Shown here: one piece after another, positions 24,438 through 33,085 of the stretch
Position numbering within the stretch: position 1 is the stretch's first letter
Layout: the number at the start of each line of letters is the position of its first letter
DNA from: M3007 sp964550795
Lineage (GTDB): Bacteria; Bacteroidota; Bacteroidia; Chitinophagales; Saprospiraceae
Direction: 5' to 3'
Length of the DNA: 64,000 nucleotides
Assembly (NCBI GenBank): GCA_964550795.1
Contig: CAZKBH010000004.1
Coordinates: 62,001 to 126,000, forward strand
Position numbers and translations under genes: made by a program
Notes under the pieces: model-generated
Seen by the model: only the letters and a program-made list of their open reading frames with translations
What the model was told of the DNA's origin: nothing
The model's database searches: none

Positions 24438-27233
24438 TCAATCAAACTCAATCGTATCCCCCGCCCTAAAAGTTTTCTTGTCCGGTGCATCCGGCGCTGG
24501 CTTTTTGGATGTTTCTTCCTCCTCGCCAAACAAACTCGCCTGCTGTGCTGTACCGGCGGCTTTAGCCGCAGGATTATGCTCGGCTGTATCGGCTGCTTTA
24601 GCTACAGGATTGTGCTCGGCTATATCGGCGGCTAAAGCCGCCGGTACAGGTACCGCGTCCTCTGCTACCTTTGGCAACAACCTAGACTCCCCCGATTCAA
24701 TTTCCTTGATTCCGCCCAGCAACTGGTCGCTCAATCGGTTGCCAACGGCTTTCCAGCCTTTTACATCCATAAAATCAGCGATGGCTACCTCGCCAGTCAT
24801 GGGTTTGCCATTGATTTTCAAGGTGTATTTGATGCGCGGATTTTCCTTAACGGAGGCAAAAAGGATTTTAGATTTGGCGTGATCGGTCAGGAAAGAGTAG
24901 CGTTCCTTCAGTTTGTTGGTTTCGATTTTGAAACGTTTTACCATGGTCCAGCCCTTGTGACCGTCGTAGTGGACGGCGTTCACCACTAGATCGGGTGTGA
25001 GTTTGCAGAGGTGCTGGATTTCTTTCATGTCGAAACGCTGCTGCACATCGAGATCGGTGACTTCGTAGGAGCCGTCGTTGTAGAGCACCAGGAGGCTGTC
25101 GCCGGTATCAAATTCACCCAGGAGCGTGCCGCGTTCGAGCGTGTTCAAGCGACCCGTGATATCGTCGAACCAGAGTTTTTGCGCGCCGATAGTGCTTTTG
25201 CCCACCTCTTTTTGTTTGATTTGTTTGACCGGGTATTTGGTCAAAACATTGCCCTGCGAGACGCGGCCTTTGATGGCGAGTTCGGCAAAATCGTAGTCAA
25301 ATATTTTGACGCGGGCCGTGCTGGCTGCGGTAAGCGTCACCTGCACGACCTCACTTTCTCCGTTGGGATTTACGGTGAGGTAGAGCATTTTAGAGCCTTT
25401 CGCCTCGGAACCCAATTGGTAGTCTTTATCTCGGGTGATGGCCGTTACGTTGAAACGTTTGACAAAGGTTTTGCCCGTTTTGGCGTCTGAATAGGCCATA
25501 TTATAGGTGGTGCGATCGTCGTTTTTCTTCCACACCGCCACGTGTTCGATGTCTTTACCCACGAAGACTTTTTCGCCCACGCGCACCACTTTCATCACCC
25601 CGTCTTTGCGGAACACGATGATGTCGTCAATGTCCGAGCAGTCTTGCACGAAATCGTCTTTTTTCAAGCCCGTGCCGATAAAACCTTCGGCGCGGTTGAC
25701 ATACAATTTAGCGTTGTTCGCCACCACCGCCGAAGCCTGGATGGTATCGAATGCAGCAATTTCCGTGCGGCGCTCCCGACCCTTGCCGTGTTTGCTCAGC
25801 AGGGTTTCAAAATAGGCAATCGCGTAGTCGGTGAGGTGTTCGAGGTGGTGCTTGGTTTGCAAAAGCTCCTCGTTCGTTTTGGCGATATCCTCATTTGCTT
25901 TGAAGGAATTGAACTTGGAAATCCGCTTGATGCGAATCTCGGTGAGGCGCGTGATGTCATCTTGTGTAACCGCTCTCAGCAATTTAATCCGCTTGCTCTC
26001 CTTATCGTACCCCGCTTCTTCGGGCGTAATGACGTATTTTTTTAAGCCCACATCAATCGTCTGAATCACCGCCTCCCAGGTCTCAGATTCCTCAATATCA
26101 CGGTAAATACGGTTTTCGATAAATATCTTTTCCAACGAAGCAAAATGGAGTTTTTCCTCCAGATCCGCTTTCAGGATTTCCAACTCCATGCGGAGCAGTT
26201 CCTTGGTATTTTCCGTCGAAATCCGCAGCATCTCGTTCACGTCGGTGAACAGCGGTTTGTTGTCAATAATGACGCAGCAATTGGGACTGATGCTCACTTC
26301 GCAATCTGTGAAGGCGTACAGTGCGTCAATGGTCACGTCGGGACTAACGCCGGGCTGGAGTTCGATTTCGATATCAATCTCGGCAGCTACTTTGTCAATC
26401 ACTTTTTTAACCTTGATCTGGCCTTTATCGTTGGCTTTCAGGATGCTTTCGATCAAATCACCGGTGTTGACACCGAAGGGAATTTCCGTAATTTGAAGGG
26501 TTTTTTTGTCAATTTCCTTGATTTTGGCCCGAACCCGAATTTTGCCGCCTCTGGCTCCGCCATTGTAATGGGACGCGTCAATCTGTCCGCCCGTTGGAAA
26601 ATCCGGGATCAAATCCGATGTCCGGCCCTTCAAACTGGCGATGCTGGCCTTGATAATTTCGATGAAATTGTGGGGCATGATTTTGGTGCTCAAACCCACT
26701 GCAATGCCCTCGGCTCCATGCGCCAAAACGAGCGGGAATTTCATCGGCAAATTCACGGGTTCGCGCTTGCGGCCGTCGTAACTCAATTGCCAAACCGTGG
26801 TGTCGTGGTTAAATGCGACATCGAGCGCAAACTTGGTCAGGCGCGCTTCAATATATCTCGGCGCTGCCGCCGAATCCCCTGTACGGTAATCGCCCCAGTT
26901 GCCCTGACAGTCAATCATGAGTTCTTTTTGGCCCATGTTCACCATTGCGTCGCCAATGGCGGCATCCCCGTGCGGGTGATACTGCATAGTCTGACCGATG
27001 AGGTTGGCTACTTTGTGGTAGCGCCCATCGTGCTGTTCGAACATCGCATGGAGGATACGACGCTGCACGGGTTTTAGTCCGTCTTCGATGGCGGGCACGG
27101 CGCGTTCGAGGATCACATAGGAGGCGTAATCCAAAAAGTAGTTCTGGTACATCCCCGAGAGGGTGATGACGGTATCTTCTCCGCTTAAGGAGGTGGTGGG
27201 CGGTGGTGCGGTGTCGCGCTTTTGCTTTGCCAT
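24438..27233 (-). CDS. parC: Type II topoisomerase A subunit (topoisomerase IV ParC / gyrase A type)
   Basis: The DNA-cleaving subunit of a type IIA topoisomerase, 931 residues. The winged-helix region (VPAIEDGLKPVQRRILHAM), HPHGDAAIGDAMVNM and the catalytic tyrosine in DSAAAPRYIEARLTK are clear. The coiled-coil gate and a C-terminal propeller follow (IDDIIVFRKDGVMKVVRVGEKVFVG). The propeller lacks a canonical GyrA box, so ParC is favoured. The last about 70 residues are a low-complexity tail with a 12-residue repeat (AADxAEHNPxAK). I chose MAKQKRD at 27233; further upstream the frame runs into a long palindrome. The promoter box at 27409 implies a leader of about 170 nt containing that palindrome. 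Confidence 0.88.
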   Translation of the reverse strand: MAKQKRDTAPPPTTSLSGEDTVITLSGMYQNYFLDYASYVILERAVPAIEDGLKPVQRRILHAMFEQHDGRYHKVANLIGQTMQYHPHGDAAIGDAMVNMGQKELMIDCQGNWGDYRTGDSAAAPRYIEARLTKFALDVAFNHDTTVWQLSYDGRKREPVNLPMKFPLVLAHGAEGIAVGLSTKIMPHNFIEIIKASIASLKGRTSDLIPDFPTGGQIDASHYNGGARGGKIRVRAKIKEIDKKTLQITEIPFGVNTGDLIESILKANDKGQIKVKKVIDKVAAEIDIEIELQPGVSPDVTIDALYAFTDCEVSISPNCCVIIDNKPLFTDVNEMLRISTENTKELLRMELEILKADLEEKLHFASLEKIFIENRIYRDIEESETWEAVIQTIDVGLKKYVITPEEAGYDKESKRIKLLRAVTQDDITRLTEIRIKRISKFNSFKANEDIAKTNEELLQTKHHLEHLTDYAIAYFETLLSKHGKGRERRTEIAAFDTIQASAVVANNAKLYVNRAEGFIGTGLKKDDFVQDCSDIDDIIVFRKDGVMKVVRVGEKVFVGKDIEHVAVWKKNDDRTTYNMAYSDAKTGKTFVKRFNVTAITRDKDYQLGSEAKGSKMLYLTVNPNGESEVVQVTLTAASTARVKIFDYDFAELAIKGRVSQGNVLTKYPVKQIKQKEVGKSTIGAQKLWFDDITGRLNTLERGTLLGEFDTGDSLLVLYNDGSYEVTDLDVQQRFDMKEIQHLCKLTPDLVVNAVHYDGHKGWTMVKRFKIETNKLKERYSFLTDHAKSKILFASVKENPRIKYTLKINGKPMTGEVAIADFMDVKGWKAVGNRLSDQLLGGIKEIESGESRLLPKVAEDAVPVPAALAADIAEHNPVAKAADTAEHNPAAKAAGTAQQASLFGEEEETSKKPAPDAPDKKTFRAGDTIEFD
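24548..24649. repeat. Inverted and tandem repeat inside the parC tail
   Basis: Arms CTGTACCGGCGGCTTTAGCCG (24548-24568) and their perfect complement (24629-24649) bracket tandem 36-nt units. Each unit carries a GGCTTTAGCCG-like palindrome and encodes 12 residues, so the reading frame is kept. Confidence 0.75.
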
Positions 27234-27259
27234 ATTTTTTGCAGGGGAGTTGTTTTTAT

Positions 27260-27330
27260 TCGGGATTTGCGGAACTGAACCCACCGGGTGACTCAAAGTC
27301 ACCCGGTGGGTTCAGTTCCGCAAATCCCGA
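27260..27330. repeat. 71-nt perfect palindrome in the parC leader
   Basis: Arms of 34 bases around a CAA loop (27294-27296); after one mismatch the pairing continues a few bases on each side. Centre GGTGACTcaaAGTCACC. It lies 27 bases upstream of the parC start codon and would form a very stable hairpin in the leader RNA, or a cruciform in DNA. Confidence 0.85.
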
Positions 27331-27408
27331 CTAAAACCAACTTACAGATTTGGTGGTCACTATTGCTTGGGTTTGGTTCGGTTTTGGGCTGTGTTTTTTT
27401 AGGGGGGG

Positions 27409-27416
27409 CAAAAGTA
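27409..27416 (-). promoter_or_regulatory. TAnnTTTG promoter element of parC
   Basis: TACTTTTG on the minus strand, followed by a G/C stretch as at other promoters here. Confidence 0.5.
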
Positions 27417-27473
27417 GTGAACTGAATCCATCGGTTGGCTGGCAGTCTCAAGGTGAGTTTAGGCTTGATCGTT

Positions 27474-28346
27474 TTATTCCTTTTCGTCGTTATAAGAAGA
27501 GTTATTTTTTATTTTATCAGGCTTTTGAATTGCTTTTTTCTCCTCGGATCTTAGACGCCGCTCGACTTTCCTTACATCTTCAGAAGGCGGCAAGTGTTCA
27601 GGTTTAACACCTCTTTCCTGTAGAATGCGGCGTACAGCAAGATTGTTATCTACATGTTCACGTTGAATCATTGACTGTCCGTTTAGGTCTTTTTCTATCG
27701 TGTTGTGGCTGGTGAGTTCGGCGGCAAAATCTTTGGCTTTAATGGTAAGGGTAGGTAGGAAGTCGGCAAGCGGGCGGCCTTCAGGGACAGCGAGCTTTCG
27801 TTTCATGTCAAGTGTACTTCGCCCACCAAAAAGCGCCTTGTCACCTTCAGAGCGAATAATGGCAAACCCCTTTTCATCCACGCCACGTTCATAAATGATT
27901 CCCGAGAGTTTATTTTCCGTGCGAGAGAGTTTTTCGCGTGCATTCACCCGGTCGAGATCTAGCAGACGTTGTTCAATAATTTCTTGTTTGCGGGTCTGAA
28001 CAGCAAAGTAGGTTTGGGCAAAGGCGATTTCGGCCTTTTTGGTGGGATCGCCATTTTGAGCGATGAGGTAACAGGCATATCGAGTTAGGGCAAGGTCTTC
28101 GATACTTCGTTGAGCGCCACTCCCTAATTCGACCATTTTCCCGACGTCGGCAAAATGGTGCTCAATCCGCTCTCCCGCCCCTTCGCAAGCGTTTTTGGCC
28201 TTTTCAATCGTGTTGAAAAAGTTGTCCCATTTGGTATACCCAAGTATGATCTGGAGTTCGCGGGCGCTCCAACATTCCGTGCCTTCGATGAGGTAGCAGG
28301 CCTCTTCAAATTTTTGAAATAGTTCGTCAATCAGTTCTTTTTTCAT
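27474..28346 (-). CDS. dinD: DNA damage-inducible protein D (DinD)
   Basis: 290 residues of the DinD family. DinD of E. coli is an SOS gene whose product inhibits RecA-dependent strand exchange. Signatures: the BRO-N-like start (WSARELQIILGYTKWDNFFNTIEKA), the central EDLALTRYACYLIAQNGDP and IAFAQTYFAVQTRKQE, and LSGIIYERGVDEKGFAIIRSEGDKALFGG. The C-terminus (EEKKAIQKPDKIKNNSS) is charged. I saw no LexA-type operator upstream, so SOS control cannot be claimed. Single gene, possibly acquired: dinD is patchy across bacteria. Confidence 0.9.
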   Translation of the reverse strand: MKKELIDELFQKFEEACYLIEGTECWSARELQIILGYTKWDNFFNTIEKAKNACEGAGERIEHHFADVGKMVELGSGAQRSIEDLALTRYACYLIAQNGDPTKKAEIAFAQTYFAVQTRKQEIIEQRLLDLDRVNAREKLSRTENKLSGIIYERGVDEKGFAIIRSEGDKALFGGRSTLDMKRKLAVPEGRPLADFLPTLTIKAKDFAAELTSHNTIEKDLNGQSMIQREHVDNNLAVRRILQERGVKPEHLPPSEDVRKVERRLRSEEKKAIQKPDKIKNNSSYNDEKE

Positions 28347-28430
28347 GGATGATTTAGGTTTTAATTTAGAGGCGAAAATAGTGCAAATTGTTTTACAAAA
28401 TAAAACTTTTTGTTTTTAAAATATTAAATA

Positions 28431-28464
28431 CAAAAGGGCGACAAACCTGGTTTGCCGCCCTTCT
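28431..28464 (-). terminator. Intrinsic terminator of the blaI / M56 operon
   Basis: Stem AAGGGCG-G-CAAACC against GGTTTG-T-CGCCCTT with a tight loop and T-rich tail on the minus strand, 22 bases after the M56 gene. Confidence 0.7.
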
Positions 28465-28485
28465 AAAAAGGTCTTTAAGCTGAAT

Positions 28486-30513
28486 TTATTCTTTAGTTTC
28501 CTCCATTTTGAACTTAAAAGGCAAGGTGTACTTAACTTTCACCGCCTGATCGCCTTTTTTAGCCGGATTCCATTTCGGACTCAGTTTTATGACTCGGATA
28601 ACCTCGTCGGCTAAATCCTGGTGCGGAACTTTGAGGGCTTCAAAACTGCTCAAGCTTCCGTCTGTTTCCACGACAAACGAAATGACCACGGTACCTTCTA
28701 TATCTGCTTTTAGGGCCGCTTCCGGGTATTTTACCTGGTCTCCGAGGAATTTGTACAACGCTTGCATTCCACCCGGAAATTCCGGTTGAACATCAACGGT
28801 AGCCAGTGTAGAGATTTCTTTAGCGTCCAGTTTGAAGCTGATCGGAAGGGTGTATTTTGTTCTAACCACCTTCCCCTCCTGAACGCCAGGCTTCCATTTG
28901 GGCATCATTTTGACCACACGAACGGCCTCGGCTACCAAATCAGGGTGTACTTTCCCGGGGTCAAGCTGTTTGATCTCACTCAAGGAACCATCTTCATTGA
29001 TCATAAATTCCAGGAATACTTTGCCCTCGGCTTTTGCCGCACGCGCCGTTTGGGGATACTGGATGTTTTCGCTGAGAAATTTGAAAAGGTCGCCGGGGAA
29101 AACAGGGTCTACGATTGCAGACTTGGCTCCTGAATTTGCCAGCGAAAACTTAACAGGAAGCGTCATTGAACAGCGCACGGGCTTGCCTTTGTGTTGCGCA
29201 GGAATCCAGCGCGGCATGGCGTGCAATACACGCTCTGCTTCGGCTGCGAGATCTTGTCGGGTATTATCTTGCCAAATAAAAGCCTTTACATTTTCGACAT
29301 CACCGTCATTATCTATTACAAAATTTACTTGAATAACACCCTCCGAACCTTCCTTGGCTGCGGCTTCGGGATATTTGAGGTTTTCAGTCAAAAACTTTGC
29401 CAGTGCTTCCTGCCCACCGGGGTACTGCGGCTGAATTTCCGCATAGCGGTACAGTAGTTTGCCGCTCTCGTCTGGTGTGGGCGAGAGATCTTTTTTCACA
29501 TATGTCACGTTCTTTTTAAACGTGCTGGGATCAAAAGTAATCACAGTGTCAATATCTGCCCAACCTTTGGATTCCAGTTGGCGCACGAATTCGACGTGTT
29601 TTTCGTTCACGGCCTGTGCGATGGCGGGGGCTTGCCGGAACAACATCGCAAATAACAGGGCCGCAGGGGCCACCAGACCAAATTTAACAGCCCGAACAGG
29701 GGCCGATGCTTTTTTCGTCAACATGATAAGTCTTTGTTTGAGTGGTGATTGAAAAAAATGATTTGCGAAGGCAATCTGCATTCCGGACTGCGATTGCCCT
29801 ATTAACAACAGGCCATATTGTTTTCTATTTGAAAGGCGCGAGGCTTCCGCATCGGCCAAATATTCGTGCACCGCGCGCAAGGACCGTTTGTACCAGTACG
29901 CCAGCGGGTGAAACCAAAAAACCACACACAACAACTCTGCAAATAATACATCTGCACTGTGCCAGCCATGGGCATGGGCGCGTTCGTGGGCGAGCATGAG
30001 GGCGGTATCGTCTATTGAACTTCCCGAAAGTTTAGAACTTTCGGGAAGTTCAGTCTCCGTTGGTACAAACACCCACTTAAAAAACGAAAACGGCACTTTT
30101 GCTTCCGCCGTTTGTACTAAAAGACAGCCATCTGCGAGCCGTTCAGCGCGACCACGCAGGGCCATTTGGAGTATTTTAAAAAGTCCCCACAGCACCCTTA
30201 ATGCCATCAGGGAAAAACCAATCCAATAGGCAACCCACAGATAATCAATGTCTTGCCAACGACTGGCTGCGGTTTCTACTTCTTGCAGGCCGATGGTAAA
30301 TGCGGGTAATTCTACCGTCAGCAGGCCGCCGTCGTACACGGGTACGGGCATTTGTTCTGCAGGCCACACGGCCAGCAAAATGCCCAGTGCCGCAGTGCCC
30401 AGCAGGTAAATGCGATTGGCCCGAAAGAAGGTTTCCTGGCGCAGCAGAAGTGCATAAAGCAGGGCGAAAAAGCCCCAGCATAGGGTTAGTTTGAGCAGGA
30501 AAATGGTTACCAT
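28486..30513 (-). CDS. M56 (BlaR1-like) membrane metallopeptidase fused to three TonB C-terminal domains
   Basis: Sensor-type membrane protease, 675 residues. Four membrane helices: residues about 2-23, 35-50, 90-112 and 280-300. The zinc motif is MLAHERAHAHGWHSADV (about residue 172), with the later acidic ligand region LRAVHEYLADAEAS. The periplasmic part has three TonB-type repeats, each with a PQYPGG/PEFPGG-like turn and a VNFVIDNDGDVENVKAF-type strand. A palindrome-encoded stretch (TELPESSKLSGSS, about residues 155-167) sits just before the zinc motif and looks inserted. BlaR1-type proteins cleave BlaI repressors on a signal; blaI lies two genes upstream. The upstream gene overlaps it by seven bases. 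The signal is unknown. Confidence 0.88.
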   Translation of the reverse strand: MVTIFLLKLTLCWGFFALLYALLLRQETFFRANRIYLLGTAALGILLAVWPAEQMPVPVYDGGLLTVELPAFTIGLQEVETAASRWQDIDYLWVAYWIGFSLMALRVLWGLFKILQMALRGRAERLADGCLLVQTAEAKVPFSFFKWVFVPTETELPESSKLSGSSIDDTALMLAHERAHAHGWHSADVLFAELLCVVFWFHPLAYWYKRSLRAVHEYLADAEASRLSNRKQYGLLLIGQSQSGMQIAFANHFFQSPLKQRLIMLTKKASAPVRAVKFGLVAPAALLFAMLFRQAPAIAQAVNEKHVEFVRQLESKGWADIDTVITFDPSTFKKNVTYVKKDLSPTPDESGKLLYRYAEIQPQYPGGQEALAKFLTENLKYPEAAAKEGSEGVIQVNFVIDNDGDVENVKAFIWQDNTRQDLAAEAERVLHAMPRWIPAQHKGKPVRCSMTLPVKFSLANSGAKSAIVDPVFPGDLFKFLSENIQYPQTARAAKAEGKVFLEFMINEDGSLSEIKQLDPGKVHPDLVAEAVRVVKMMPKWKPGVQEGKVVRTKYTLPISFKLDAKEISTLATVDVQPEFPGGMQALYKFLGDQVKYPEAALKADIEGTVVISFVVETDGSLSSFEALKVPHQDLADEVIRVIKLSPKWNPAKKGDQAVKVKYTLPFKFKMEETKE
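30016..30052. repeat. 37-nt palindrome inside the M56 gene
   Basis: Seventeen-base arms (TGAACTTCCCGAAAGTT and complement) around TAG. It is in frame with the host gene and shares its arm sequence with the intergenic palindrome at 19977. Confidence 0.8.
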
Positions 30514-31124
30514 CCGAATTCGATTTGAAATAGTTTTTGATAACGGACTGTTTCTCCTTTGTGTCGTGCAGGGGTCCAGCCCTCATCCATCAGGGTTACG
30601 ACGCGATGCGCTTCTGCGCGGAACTGCGCATAATTTGGGAAAATATCATTTGGATAATCGGTAGGGGTCAGCAGGGTCGGGTTTGTCAGCCTTCCGTCTT
30701 TTTCGATAGTGGCCGTTACCCAGACGACACATGGCGTATCTTCGACATTCGCTTTTTGCTGAAAAAACGGACTGCTTTCTTTTACGAATGCTCGCCAGGG
30801 CAGGGAAAAAACCGGTTCCTCGTCGGCTTGTCTGTACACCAAGTCTGCCTCGTTAGGGATGGGGGAGAGATCATACACGAAAGATAAAACCGCATCGGCT
30901 GCTGTAGGCGGTGACGCCCATTCTATAGCATCTTCTGCGTAAATCCAATTATTTCGTTCCAGTTCCGCAGCGCTGGCAACTGGTTTATTGGAATAGAATT
31001 TGTTAAAAGTAAAATTCAGTTTTTCAAAAGTTTGTGCTGTGGCTTTCTCGGGCTGTGTAAATATGTAGGCGAAAAAAAGGGGCAAAAAGCGGAAGAAAAG
31101 TGAAGGTATTGACAGACGTTTCAT
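30507..31124 (-). CDS. Exported protein with TonB-like C-terminal domain
   Basis: 205 residues with a signal peptide (FFRFLPLFFAYIF, cleaved after about residue 30). The C-terminal part (CVVWVTATIEKDGRLTNPTLLTP, RVVTLMDEGWTPARHKGETVRYQ) matches the energy-transducer TonB fold used in the downstream M56 protein. There is no membrane anchor beyond the signal, so it is probably a free periplasmic TonB-like domain. The ATG at 31124 was chosen because it gives a standard signal peptide. Middle gene of blaI / this / M56, overlapping the latter by seven bases; no function is known. Confidence 0.65.
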   Translation of the reverse strand: MKRLSIPSLFFRFLPLFFAYIFTQPEKATAQTFEKLNFTFNKFYSNKPVASAAELERNNWIYAEDAIEWASPPTAADAVLSFVYDLSPIPNEADLVYRQADEEPVFSLPWRAFVKESSPFFQQKANVEDTPCVVWVTATIEKDGRLTNPTLLTPTDYPNDIFPNYAQFRAEAHRVVTLMDEGWTPARHKGETVRYQKLFQIEFGW

Positions 31125-31215
31125 AAGGAAAAGATTGTGTGAGAGATAATTGTTACAATTCGTCAGAATTTGCATCAAAACGAGATTTGCACTGTAGCAT
31201 TGTCTCTTAAATTAA

Positions 31216-31578
31216 TCAAGAGTCCGTTTTTTCTATCAACCGAATCATTTCCTCCAACTCTTTTTTATTGAGTTTTTCCTCCTCCGCCAAATGCGACACC
31301 AACCTTGGCACCGAACCATCGAAGTAATTGCGCAGCAAATCACCCAGCGAGCGCCGACCATAAGCCTCCCGCTCTACCAGCGGGAAATACTCGTGGGTTT
31401 TTCCATAAGCTTTGTGGCCCACAAACCCCTTTTTCTCCAAGATGCGCACCACACTTGAAATGGTGCTATGCGGTGGTTTCGGCTCAGGACAGCGTTCAAG
31501 TAAATCGCTCACAGTGCCTCTGCCTACTTCCCAAAGTAGCTGCATGACGTCCTCTTCTGTCTTTGTTAATTTTTGCAT
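31216..31578 (-). CDS. BlaI/MecI/CopY-family transcriptional repressor
   Basis: 120-residue winged-helix regulator: KLTKTEEDVMQLLWEVGRGTVSDLLE, HSTISSVVRILEKKGFVGHKAYGKTHEYFPLV. In the known systems a dimer represses its own operon and is cut by the partner BlaR1 protease. Here the M56 protease is two genes downstream on the same strand, so the pair likely forms a signal-responsive switch. No beta-lactamase is nearby, so the target genes are unknown. Confidence 0.9.
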   Translation of the reverse strand: MQKLTKTEEDVMQLLWEVGRGTVSDLLERCPEPKPPHSTISSVVRILEKKGFVGHKAYGKTHEYFPLVEREAYGRRSLGDLLRNYFDGSVPRLVSHLAEEEKLNKKELEEMIRLIEKTDS

Positions 31579-31775
31579 GGTGGATTGGTGATTGGTTTAT
31601 TGGTGACTAGTGATTGGTAAATCGGTGATTGGTATATTGGGGATTTTTACCCGCCGAAGCCAAAGCGAAGGAGGGGGGATATATATGCCTACCTGGCCAA
31701 TCTACCATTCAACCAATCCACCAGTCACCATTATACCAGTTTACCAATCACCAATCCACCAATCACCACCCCACA
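31579..31775. repeat. TGGTGATTGG-type tandem units and reverse complement
   Basis: Second copy of the family seen at 16137: units such as ATTGGTGATTGG on the left (31579-31640), a unique centre, and CCAATCACC units on the right (31699-31770). It fills most of the 328-base gap between blaI and the PagL-like gene. The remainder is AT-rich and holds a weak promoter-like TACTTTTTCG near 31864. Confidence 0.75.
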
Positions 31776-31906
31776 AAGGTGCAACGGTTTTTTTCACTTG
31801 CAACTATTTTTTTAGTTAATTAACGTATTTTTACGTTATACTCTTTTTTGGATCAATTTTTCCTACTTTTTCGCGCAAAAATTGTTTGAAAAAAAATCCT
31901 TGCAAC

Positions 31907-32992
31907 ATGAAGTTTCTGTTCATACTGTTGATTTTGCCGGTTCTATCCCAGGCTCAGGAAAGCGGATCAACGCATCCATTTCAGGTTGGCGCCAAGTGGC
32001 ACCGAGGTTTTATCATTGCCCATTCGAGGGAATTGATAGACGTTTCGCAGTCCAATCCGTATGGTTTTGAACTCAATGCACACTGGCTTTTGGCAGGGGA
32101 AAAAGAGGTTCGCGAAACGGGATTAATCGCCAAGCGGGGCTTCGCGGCATACTATTTTAATTTTGACAACCCCGAGGTGCTGGGGCAAAGCATCGCTTTT
32201 GTACCTTATGTAGAGCCCCTGATTCGTCCCTGGGGCCGATTGTATGGAGGGGTTCAGTTGGGTTTGGGAGCCGCTTATTTGTCCAAAGTGTACGACGAAG
32301 TAAATAACCCTACCAACTTGTTTTTTAGCCTGCCGGTGAGTTTCTGGGTGATGCTGAACACCAATTTTTATTACAAAATCAATCAAAATTGGCAGGCTTC
32401 TGTTGGACTCAACTACAACCACATTTCCAACGGCGGCATGAAAAGCCCCAACAAGGGCATGAATTTCCCGACCTTAAATTTGGGCATTCAGTACGCATTC
32501 CAATCGCAGGAAATTAAAAAACCGGCCAAAAACAACGACTGGAAAACCCAGCCCAAAAACTTTAGCTACCTCCTCCTGGCTGGCTCGGTGAAAAATGTAC
32601 CCGCTCAGGCTGGATTTCCAAGCATCGAGCCAGGCATTATATATGGTGTGCAAGCAATGCTGGGACGCCGCGTGGGCCGAATGTCCGCACTGTCCGCAGG
32701 GATTGAATTTGTACACGACGGGCATGACCGAATCCTGCTAGACAGGGTTTCGGACGGGACCAGTGCCTGGAAAGGTGGTTTTTTAATCGGGCATGAATTG
32801 CTGGTGGGTAAAGTTCGTTTTACCACGCATTTAGGGCCGTATTTTTACAATCCAGCGCGCACGACCGATGCAATTTACCAAAGATATGGGCTGTTTTACC
32901 GGTTCGGGCGGCATTTGTTGGTGGGCAGCACTTTGAAGTGCCACCGCCATGTTGCGGAAGTATTTGAGTTGAGGGTTGGATGGATTTGGTAA
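31907..32992 (+). CDS. Acyloxyacyl hydrolase / PagL-like outer-membrane protein
   Basis: 361 residues with a signal peptide (FLFILLILPVLSQAQ) and barrel-like beta strands. NYNHISNGGMKSPNKGMNF resembles the catalytic His-Ser region of PagL lipid A 3-O-deacylases, which remove an acyl chain from lipid A in the outer membrane. It is about twice the length of PagL, with a second barrel-like half (about residues 215-361), as in many Bacteroidota members of the family. The start at 31907 was preferred over an in-frame TTG. Activity on lipid A is inferred from family only. Confidence 0.75.
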   Translation: MKFLFILLILPVLSQAQESGSTHPFQVGAKWHRGFIIAHSRELIDVSQSNPYGFELNAHWLLAGEKEVRETGLIAKRGFAAYYFNFDNPEVLGQSIAFVPYVEPLIRPWGRLYGGVQLGLGAAYLSKVYDEVNNPTNLFFSLPVSFWVMLNTNFYYKINQNWQASVGLNYNHISNGGMKSPNKGMNFPTLNLGIQYAFQSQEIKKPAKNNDWKTQPKNFSYLLLAGSVKNVPAQAGFPSIEPGIIYGVQAMLGRRVGRMSALSAGIEFVHDGHDRILLDRVSDGTSAWKGGFLIGHELLVGKVRFTTHLGPYFYNPARTTDAIYQRYGLFYRFGRHLLVGSTLKCHRHVAEVFELRVGWIW

Positions 32993-33057
32993 AACTCGTT
33001 GGATGAATAGAAATTAATTCAGGCTCGGCACTTCCATCGGAAACCCTGCCAATGCCC

Positions 33058-33065
33058 TACTTTTG
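33058..33065 (+). promoter_or_regulatory. TAnnTTTG promoter element of the S9 peptidase gene
   Basis: TACTTTTG, 20 bases before the ATG at 33086. Confidence 0.6.
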
Positions 33066-33085
33066 GCCGCACAAAAACTGTCGTT

